A program made the translations under genes and the position numbers. From assembly GCF_048771995.1 (NCBI RefSeq), contig NC_133032.1, forward strand, positions 27,429,501 to 27,493,500: DNA of 64,000 nt, read 5' to 3'. This DNA is from Taeniopygia guttata (lineage: Eukaryota; Chordata; Aves; Passeriformes; Estrildidae). The notes beneath the pieces are model-generated. The model made no database searches, had not been told where the DNA came from, and was given only the letters and a program-made list of their open reading frames with translations. Below are positions 55,701 to 64,000 of the stretch, piece by piece; position 1 is the stretch's first letter, and each line of letters starts with the position of its first letter.

Positions 55701-58700
55701 TGAAATGTCATTAAAAACATACTTTTGCAAATCTGAATCTCTGCTAGACAATGTCATTTTGCACAAAGTGAACTGAAGTAAAAGTGGTGAGGAAGAACTG
55801 TACAGCACACATTAAACTTAAGTACATATCACTCAGCAGTCAGTAGTATCAAGACCACTTCATTTTATAGTGCCAAAATAAACTGTTCTTAGTGATTATT
55901 TCTCTCTGGTCATTTTCTGAAGTCGAGCTTTAAAGGTCATGTACTGTATAAATAATCCACAACTTTTCCTACTGAACAGCTCATTTGAGAGTTTTGTTTA
56001 TCTGCAGAGCCTTATAGATGAACTGCAGCAAAGTAAGATCATGGAATGACCCTCACAAAAACCCTACACATAATAAAATATATTTTTTCAGGCTAGTGCT
56101 AGGGTGTATGTCCTTACTGCCCTGCCAGATACTGTAGGTAGCATTAGTATATAAAACCTTTAATATGAATTATGCAGTTTTATAATGATAAAACACCTAT
56201 GTGATTTACCTTGTACTATATAGCACAAAAACAGTTGCACAGCACAAACACAGAAGCTGTGGAAGAAAAAGAAAAATCACCTGGACATTTTTATATGATA
56301 TTTGAAAAAAAAAATTAAAACAAAAGACTAATAACAAACACAAGGATGAAAAGATTCTGAGCAGAGATCCAGGAAACTCAATTCTTCCTTTTGATGTGCT
56401 CACTTTGTGGTTATGGCAACACCAGTTGAAAAGCAATTTTTCAGTATCTTCACTGACATAACTGGGGAACATTTCTAGTTAATATAACTAGACATGAATA
56501 CAAGGGAAAAGAAAAAGTATAATCCCTATTGCTCAATTAGGGTAACTGAAAAAAATAAAACAACCAAACCTGCAGATGTCAGGTGAGGCAGCAGCAACAG
56601 AAGTGCTTCACACTCTCTTCATAGAAAAAAAATTCATTTGCTGTGGGTTTTTGTTGCCCCTATAGCAGTATTAATACACAGTATATAAGAAAAACTTGTA
56701 TTTCACACTCAGGACACTTATTATCTTTAGCAATGATTAAATAATTTAGAAGTCATGAAATCCCACTGGAGATCATTCTGATGGTGTCTATAAGCAAGAG
56801 TAAATATTATTCTTCATATTATTAAAAAACCTAGTTTAAAATAACACCCAGGCAAGTTTATTGGCAGGACTGACCACACAATGTTCCACTGCAAATCTGC
56901 CCCAATTTATCAATGCTGTACTCTGTTCCAGGTCTCTGTCACAATGCAAGCTTCATATTTCTGGCAGAGAGGAAAAGGAGAAGTCAGTTTTTCGGATATG
57001 TGGTCTTTGTTGGTTTTTTCCTTTATATTTATAGCTCTTGAAATTATGTGGAAAGAATGCAGCTGGCTGATGTCAGCCAGAGACCTGTGCTCGCGTGGCT
57101 TTGCTCAGAAACTACTGCCCAGTTTCAGGAGCTCAGTGTTCTATTGGACAAATCCAAATCCCAAACTTAGGACCATTGCTTTGTGACTGTTAGCAAAGCA
57201 GGAAGGAGCTGATCACAACTGCACTGTGTCACCACCAACACACACTGAGAACCCTGAACTCCCCCTCCTTGAAAGGGGGCATCAGTCTATCAGAGCAGGC
57301 AGGGAAGAGGAGCAAGGAAACACTCCTGAGATAAAACTGAAGCACTGAACTATTTTGCTCAAGGCCTCTCAGGAAGCCTGTAAAAGAACCAGGATGAGCT
57401 TTTCCTTAGTCCTGGTCTACCACAAGGTCATCTTAACTTTTAAGTCTCACAATACTTAGCTTTTTCACCACTATCTCTGACAGGAGTTATATCTTCTGTT
57501 TTCATTATTTGCAGGAGATTCCAGAAATATTAGGATTACATATCTGGTTTTTACTTGCTTGTATGTTGTTTTATTTTGTTTTCTACTGAGACTTTCTCAA
57601 AAAAAAGTCTAAGTGTTCACAGACCAATATATAAAGTAGCAAGGTAAAAAAATCATCTTTCTGCTCTCTGATCCAATAAATCTTAAGAAGGTGACAAAGA
57701 GTGGAGCAGAGCTTTATTATTGTATTATTTTACATAGCTTAAATTCTGGAAATCAAAGACTTCCCAAGTATACAGAAATGAGAGATTTGACCTTCCACAG
57801 AGGCGGGAACTCAAATTTTTTTCTACTTTCTATTTCAAAAGGGAATTCAGAACTGCGACCCCACAGTATACAAAATTGCATCCCATGAGGGCAAAATAAT
57901 TCACTGTTACCTGGACACCTCACAGTGACAATTCGGAGAGATCAACAGACAGCTGATGCCACTCAGCTGTACCTTTTAACAGCCAAAAAATTCTAGGGGT
58001 TCAGGAAGCTTTTGTGCAGTGACACTAAAGATGAAGCTGGCATTGGCTTAAAATGCAATAAAACAAATTAAAAGCCATGTACCATCTAAAAAAACATTAG
58101 GACAAAACCTACAAGAGTTATTACTTTTACACACAGTTATTTCTAAAGATCATTAATGCACATGGGTCCTGAGACAAAGCATGAGTGTGCCCATACTTGA
58201 ATATCCTATTCAAACTCTGCTGGCAAAAATCAGTACAAGCTAATCTGTTCTAATGGGGAATAGACCAGAGTAATTTCAAATTCTGTAATGCTATAATGGA
58301 CTGAGAGTTAAGAACACTTGTGCTCCAAGACCAGTAAAGCCAGAAAAATAAAAAGTGAATATATACTAGACCAGCTCTGGAACAGGAAATAGTTCAGAGG
58401 TAAACAGCCTGTAAGAGCAAATTGATGCATCTTGTGCCATGTCATGTAATTTTGTAACTGCAAAAAGGAACTGTTTGCTATGTGTTATATATAACAAATA
58501 AAACAACATTCCCTGGGCTCTCACTAAAAGGGCTCTCTATACACTGACCTGGGGAAAACATGTCCAAAATATGCTAAATGCAGCTGTTAATCTCTAAAAT
58601 TTACAGTTTCTTTTCTGAAGCTCTTTCTGTGGACAAGTCCAAAATAATCTGTAATTTAATCCTTTAAATATATTTGTAATTCCATGTTTCAAAAGTTTTG

Positions 58701-59652
58701 CAAGGTACAAGCATAATTAGGTACCATTCTCAAACCTAGGAATAAGAATTGTATAAATCACAAGATTAGGGATCGATCTTAACCACTCTTAGGATTCCTC
58801 TTCACCCACAGCAGGTGCAAAACATTTCTTCATGGCTGTTAACTCTATAACATCTCATGCCTAGAAGGGAAAGAAAGATGAAAAATAACTTTTTGTTTAC
58901 TAAAACATGATTCAGGAGAGATGATACCATGGTGAAAACAAGGAAGAGAAAATTAATAAGCTGATCTATAAGATTTTACAAGAAGTCTGTGATACCTAGC
59001 TAAAAAATGCTATCTTGAGGACTTGGAATAAGAGCTTTGCACCTAGGGATGTTGTCTACTGATTCTCTTCCTGCTCCCCTTTATCCTCATTCTTCTGGCA
59101 GGATTAGATGAAAATTAGATGAAATAATTACCTCTGAGGACTATTTGATACACAGCTTAGCCAGAAACAGCCACTTCAACTGTTCCAGTTTGATGTGCCT
59201 GACTCAAGTGGCAGCTGTGACCAGCTCACCGGAGCTGTTCCCTGTTGTGGCTGCACCTGTGCAGTCAGTGCCTTTCACACAACAGGTCTCTCTCACTCAG
59301 TGCCCTCTTTCTTTTGTGAGTCAAGTGTTCAAAAACCTTTCTGTCTAACCTTGTTCTCACCTCTGCACTGATCTGGATTTTGCAGCTTTTCCTTCACCAT
59401 CAGGCACAGGGCGGGTTTGGTGTGGAACAGTGACAGGTCCCAGAACCTCATCCCTCCTCCTCTGGCACCCCCAAGCCCCTCTGCTGACCCTTCCTGCCTG
59501 TCTGGGAGCTTGGCTCCATCTCTGTCACATTCCAGCTGGACTCAGTCACTTCTGAAACAAAAGGGCACTTCAGAGGAGCCAAGAACAGGGCAGGAAGAAT
59601 TTCTTACACCTTAAAAAAGATACATGGGACTGACACCTCCATTACCACATTA
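43746..59652. other. AT-rich non-coding DNA, no gene recognised
   Basis: About 15.9 kb with nothing that I can support as a gene. The longest ORF is 178 codons on the minus strand (55272-55808), unrecognised and without supporting context. A 13-bp near-tandem duplication (ACAGGGTTAACTG / GCAGGGTTAACTG) lies near 52296-52320. Composition becomes GC-richer from about 59200 to 59640, where several plus-strand ORFs of 65-72 codons appear; this stretch leads directly into a CR1 copy. Confidence 0.55.
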
Positions 59653-59845
59653 TCATAGAATGGTTTGGGTTGGAAGGAGACTTAAAGGCCACAGGCAGGG
59701 TCAACTTCCACTATCCCAGGTTGGTCCAAGTTTTGGCAACCTGGCCTTGGACACTCCCAGGGATGGGACAGCCACAGCTTCTCTGGGCAACCTGTGCCAG
59801 GGCCTCGACACACCCTCACAGGGAAGAACTTTTTCCTAATATTAT
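59653..59845 (-). mobile_element. CR1 LINE 3' end, relatively well preserved, antisense
   Basis: It begins with TCATAGAATGG and TTTGGGTTGGAAGG, then shows the expected antisense CR1 series: CAGGGTCAACTTCCACTA, AACCTGGCCTTGGACACT, CCAGGGATGGGACAGCCACA, CTTCTCTGGGCAACCTGTG and CACCCTCACAGGGAAGAAC with TTTTTCCTAATAT at the end. The element therefore lies on the minus strand and is 5'-truncated at about 190 bp. Its closeness to the common bird consensus makes it the youngest-looking copy here and the best evidence for the host clade. Its right edge merges into the AT repeat that follows. Confidence 0.95.
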
Positions 59846-60393
59846 ATACATATAATAAATAATTTCCAGAATATTATAGATATTATTATATATGCTATAA
59901 TACATACTATGTTATATGCTATACGTATTATATTGTATGTTATATAATATATTGTAATGTTATATATTATAATATCATATATAATTTATTATTATATATT
60001 ATATATACTGTCACATATAATATAGGTTAGAGATATGTGTACATATATATCTACACACTAGTAAAAACAACACCAACTATATATACTGGTGTAGTATATA
60101 TATAGTATATATATAGAGTATATATACTATATATACAGTATTGTATATATAGTGTATATATATACTATATATACTATTATATACTATATTAGTATATATA
60201 TACACGATATATACACTATATATACACTATTATATACTATATTAGTATACATATAGTATATATATACACTATATATACTATTATATACTATTACATTATA
60301 TTATAGATATACTATATATAGTATGTGGAAAATGTATTTCTATACTATAGACTATATACATGTAGATATACTATTACATACTGACGTATATAT
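59841..60393. repeat. Alternating AT minisatellite, about 550 bp, with a roughly 52-bp period
   Basis: Almost pure TATA/ATAT sequence with scattered G and C. A block of the form ACTATTATATACTAT recurs starting at 60173, 60226 and 60277, giving spacings of 53 and 51 bases, so part of it is a tandem array of a longer unit rather than a plain AT dinucleotide repeat. Much of the sequence is self-complementary and could extrude as hairpins or cruciforms. Such DNA is prone to replication slippage, and assembly length may be unreliable. Confidence 0.85.
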
Positions 60394-60458
60394 GTGCAAA
60401 AACTACATCAACTACTCTTTATTACCACAAGACTCGCAGCAGTTTGAAGAGGTGTTCC

Positions 60459-60475
60459 GAATATTTAAGGGGCGG
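60459..60475 (+). promoter_or_regulatory. TATA-like element plus GC box at edge of CpG island
   Basis: ATATTTAAG is followed immediately by GGGGCGG, an Sp1-type GC box, at the exact boundary between the AT-rich side and the CpG island. If used, transcription would start roughly 25-30 bases downstream on the plus strand. This rests on motif reading only; nothing shows that it is active. Confidence 0.25.
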
Positions 60476-60985
60476 TGAATAAACGCGGTTTTTGCAGGCT
60501 GGAGGGAGTGCAGCAGCTCGCCCTAGCGAGCGCCGCGCAGAGCAGCAGCCCGGGTCTCGGGGCTGCTCAGCCTTTCAGAAGCACAAAACAAAGCGCGGGG
60601 CACTCAGCCTTTCAAAACCACTCAGTAAACCACGGTTTGTTTGTTTGCAGCGCCGGCCGAGCGCAGCGAGGGGCGCGGGGCCAGCACGGCTGAGGCGCAG
60701 CCCCTCAGCGCCCACAGCCGAGGCCCGGCCGCGCCATGGCGGCCGCCGCTGAGGGCCCCCGGGATCCCACCGCTCCCGGCGGGAACGGAGGTTCCGTGTG
60801 CGCTCCGACACCGAGTCACGGCTTCCTCCGGGGGCCAAACACCTCCGAGGGCAGCGAGGCCGGCCTGGCACCCGGCACCGGCGCCCCGACACCAGCGCCA
60901 CGTCCCGCCTGCCCTGCCGCACCTCCACGGGGCAGCGGCGCCTCCCTGCGCAGCCCCGCTCCGATGTCGAATCACACCTTCTGTG
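60470..60985. promoter_or_regulatory. CpG island, about 500 bp
   Basis: This is the only stretch in the window with many CpG dinucleotides and very high GC content. It contains a NotI-like GCGGCCGC, several GGCGCG/CGCGCC words and a palindromic centre at the ATGG of 60736. The plus-strand ATG there sits in GCCGCGCCATGG, a good Kozak context, and opens a 95-codon frame beginning MAAAAEGPRDPTAPGGNGG; but the last third of that frame is CR1 sequence, and no good splice donor was found, so I do not call a gene. Opposite-strand frames of 134 and 160 codons also cross the island, as expected in stop-poor GC-rich DNA. It may be an orphan promoter, a lncRNA start, or a CpG-rich repeat insertion. Confidence 0.6.
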
Positions 60986-61213
60986 AAGAAATTCTTCCCA
61001 TGTCCAAGGCAAACCTCTCCTAGCACAGCTTAAGGCTGTGTCCTCTCGTCCTGTCACTTGTTACGTGGGAGAAGAGCCCGACGTCCACCCTCCCTCCTTT
61101 CAGCGAATTGTAGAGACCGACAAAATCTCTGGATAAAATTTCTGGATATAAAACAACACCCTCAGCTGCTCCCCGTCACACTTGCGCTTCTGCCCCTGCA
61201 CCATCTCTGTTAA
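60941..61213 (-). mobile_element. CR1 LINE internal 3' fragment, antisense
   Basis: CCTCCCTGCGCAGCCCCG (aligned with the 'CCTCCCTGGGCAGCCTGT' block) leads into CTGTGAAGAAATTCTTCCCA, then CTCTCGTCCTGTCACTTGTT, ACGTGGGAGAAGAGCCCGAC and CCTCCTTTCAGCGAATTGTA. It ends with the counterpart of 'CCCTCAGCTGCTCC' and 'CCAGACCCTTCACCAGCTCTGTT' (61164-61212). This is CR1 read antisense. The terminal 3' part (TCATAGAATC and the next 100 or so bases) is missing on the left, where the CpG island lies instead. Wording differs from the copy at 59653-59845, suggesting a different CR1 subfamily. Confidence 0.85.
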
Positions 61214-64000
61214 AGTAATAAGGATGTATTACCTACCTCAAAATTCAACAGGCTGAATTAAAACCCACCACATGAACAGAATACAGGAGGGTTTGGCCAG
61301 CTTTGTTCTTTTGGCAATCCGGAGAGCTCCATCAGGTCACTGGAGAAATCAGTGACAGGGATATAAACTGGGAGGGGGACTAAGCCCTTAATTTAGATCT
61401 AATTTTAAACACTGGTTTAAATTTATTAAACTAAATTTGCTACAGTAAGATTACTCAGCTTCTCTCATATAATCACACAGTTAATTCTTTCTCTGTAAAA
61501 CAGTTTAAGACTCTTACAAGGCAGAGAATGACAAATGGATTGATCAGGGAGAAATTGATGAAGATGTTTGTCCCATATGTCAGGAGGTGTAATTAAGGAA
61601 AGTGCTTTAGTTCCCTTAGTACAGGTTAGGCATAACATTTGTTCTCTAACTTGCTACACTTCTAATGCTAGAATAAATTCACAACAAAAAATACCTGACA
61701 GTTGTTACAGCCCTTTTGCCATCTGGGGAAATGTGGACATCTTAGGAGATAAAATGTGGGTGGAGAGGAAGAAGGAAAAGAAAAGGGAAGACTATTTAGT
61801 ATTGCTACGTGATTTTTCTTAATTTTGGAGAGATAACAGAAATTGGAATTCATTTTCTGTAGATACATTTGTGGTAATGTTCACATTAGATACCTAAAAC
61901 TTTGGGCAGACCACCAAGATGAACTGGACAATGGCTCTGCAGTGAAGTGCTCGCTTCACAGAGAAAATGTGCACTTATTCTCATTCTAATAGAATTTAGA
62001 AATTAAAGAACTTTTCAATGCAACAGAAAAATCAAAAAAACTAAAAATCTTTTTGGCATCAACGTCACCTAGAGAGTAGATAACATATGCTTTGCAAACA
62101 AACATCCATGGCAAACAAAGCAAACGTTTTTAAACTTGCTTTTAGTGGAGTACATCTCCAAATGATTCTGTAGTATGCATTTGGATTGTCCTTTTCCAAA
62201 TAAATAATTTAGCTATGACTTCATCATAAAGGATTAAAAACTTTTTAACTTAGCTCCTTATTCTGCTTATATGCTTTTGTTTGCAGCGAAATTGTCTCCA
62301 AAGTCCAGCTGAAGATTACAAGATGTTTTTCTTCACAGGAAACAGAACAGAGAATGTGACTCTATCAGAACTGGTAACCTGAAGGAGGATGACATTCTTT
62401 TGTCATGGGAATTATGGTGATGACAGAAATACATTTAATGATATTTGGAAAGAAAGTGTTGACGGATGTCACTACAAAGATAAACAAATAAAATTTCAGG
62501 CGTTGATAACTTTTTCAAATTTTTATTATATTGCATAAGCTGTAACATTTTACAAACCTTAGTTACATTTTCAGCAACAGATACACTGATACTGTAGTAA
62601 ATACAGAGATGAAAAGACACCTCTGACAAAATATAAAAAGGTAGAAATACTTAAAACCAGGATGCTGAATATCAAGAATGTTTTACACAAACAATATCCA
62701 TACTAGAGAGTTTTTGAAAATAATTGCCGAGGTCACGAAGCGTTTGTTGAATAAGAGGCTCCTGAATTCAAGGTGGTGAGCACAGCCAGTGCCATGATTT
62801 CACCTGCCTTGCAACATCCAGAGCCAGGCTTTGTATGAGTAACATGCTCTAATGAGCACTAAAAACTGCCTTTCTACACAGTGACATGTAAAAATAGCAC
62901 TGTTCTAACGTGGACTGAAGTGCAACAAGTGCTTCAAAGGAACTAAATCAGTTACCTGGGGAATAAAGTACCAGGATATTTTGGGGAGGAGGAATATAGG
63001 AATGTTCAGTAAGTCCTAAAACTGACTGAAAAAAATCATTTGGTGAAACAGTTTTCAGGGTGAGAGTGCTAGCATGACAAGAAATGACAGTTTCGCCCTG
63101 CCAGTCTTAAAAAAAAACTGAAGCTTTTTATTTTTTCAGAACAAAATAAATACTGCTTTTAAAAGAAAACAAAGCTCAGATTCAAGTCATTTAAACCACC
63201 TTTCATATAGATTCTTTAATGCAAATGTAGCTACCTACTTTTAGAAGTGTGGCACAAATTAGTACAAATTCCTATAAAAGAATGCTCATCTTTAACTTCA
63301 TAGGCATAGTACTGTATTTTCATAATACCACTGAATTAAAAAAAAATAAAAAGCTATTAAAAACAATGCAGGTTAGGCTCCAAATTCAGATAAAAATTGG
63401 TTCTAGAAAATAAGAATTATGTACCCATTCAATACAATTTCTGCTGCCACTGACAAGCAAAGTTGGCAGCTGAAAAAAGGACTTCTATTATTTTCATAGT
63501 GTTTATATATAAACATATGTTAATTTCATTTTTAAAGTTAATATCCCAGTCAGTTTCATACCTGTAAATCCAGTGACTTCAAGATGCTTGCACTTGACAC
63601 ACAAAGTTGAATCAGATCCCGTGTGAGCATTTTTAAAAGACACTACTGTTCAGATTGCTAGAGATATATTTTTAAAATTTCTTTTCAAACATAAAATACA
63701 AAAACTAGGTTTTACAACAACTACCATCATCATCAACATGCAGAAGTCAGTATTCCAACATAAAAAACACTAGATCTGCCTCTTAAAATATTATAAAAGC
63801 TATATAACTGTATGAATTGAGGGCATTTTGGCTAACAGAAAATAAAAACATAATGTGCTTTTCAGATAGTCAGGTGTCCCACTGATAAAATAAGTTTGAT
63901 GAAACAGAAAGGCACTTCAGCAGGCTAATTTATCTCCAGATTTTCCTAATGTAAAGCACTAGACAACAGATGTAGTGCACCGCCTTTTCATTTGCACAGT
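61214..64000. other. AT-rich non-coding DNA
   Basis: No supported gene. A speculative 87-nt exon-like segment at 62287-62373 is listed as a finding. A short hairpin word (GTGAAGTGCTCGCTTCAC, 61941-61958) is present, but it is not a U6 gene. The remainder is AT-rich and unstructured to my reading. Confidence 0.5.

Noticed and set aside
55272..55808. 178-codon minus-strand ORF
   Set aside because: No recognisable domain, no promoter or splice context, and a composition typical of random AT-rich sequence. A frame of this size can occur by chance in 64 kb.
60575..61057. 160-codon and 134-codon minus-strand ORFs over the CpG island
   Set aside because: Stop codons are rare in such GC-rich DNA, all frames are open for long distances, and part of each frame is CR1 sequence. 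The Arg/Gly/Ala-rich products look like translated CpG-island DNA.
61941..61990. Possible U6 snRNA start (GTGCTCGCTTC)
   Set aside because: The match stops after 11 bases and the rest of U6 is absent. The word is part of a small local palindrome.

Overview
This window looks like ordinary nuclear DNA from a bird. Most of it is AT-rich and non-coding. The diagnostic evidence is a set of CR1 LINE copies. The clearest is at 59653-59845, where the antisense CR1 3' end (TCATAGAATGG followed by TTTGGGTTGGAAGG) runs into the usual CR1 3' sequence. The wording of that copy is familiar from songbird genomes, so a passerine is a reasonable but unproven guess. There are no operons, phage, plasmid or CRISPR features, no tRNA or rRNA that I can recognise, and no complete protein-coding gene that I can defend. 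The region is best read as intergenic DNA or the inside of a very large intron.

Layout. 1-10.4 kb is AT-rich single-copy DNA with homopolymer and G-run tracts and two speculative exon-like segments (6889-6999 and 8220-8280, plus strand). 10.4-11.1 kb holds an old, decayed sense-strand CR1 reverse-transcriptase relic. 11.2-11.74 kb is a GC-richer, pyrimidine-rich block with ORFs on both strands. 14.48-15.19 kb carries the longest ORF (236 codons, minus), unrecognised, with a splice-flanked 45-nt segment inside it. 26.05-26.38 kb is an isolated very GC-rich block, probably a repeat or LTR-like insertion. 28.6 and 31.9 kb have poly-A runs of 36 and 40 bases. 34.1, 39.4-39.9 and possibly 43.7 kb hold further CR1 remnants. 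43.8-59.1 kb is featureless to my reading.

The most structured part is 59.6-61.2 kb. A short antisense CR1 is followed by about 550 bp of almost pure TATA-type DNA with an internal period of about 52 bp. Next comes a CpG island of about 500 bp with a TATA-like element, a GC box and an ATG in good context. The island runs into a second antisense CR1 piece. This arrangement is the best place for a second look. I did not find a convincing new biological system. The exon-like segments elsewhere are proposals to test against RNA-seq and related bird genomes.
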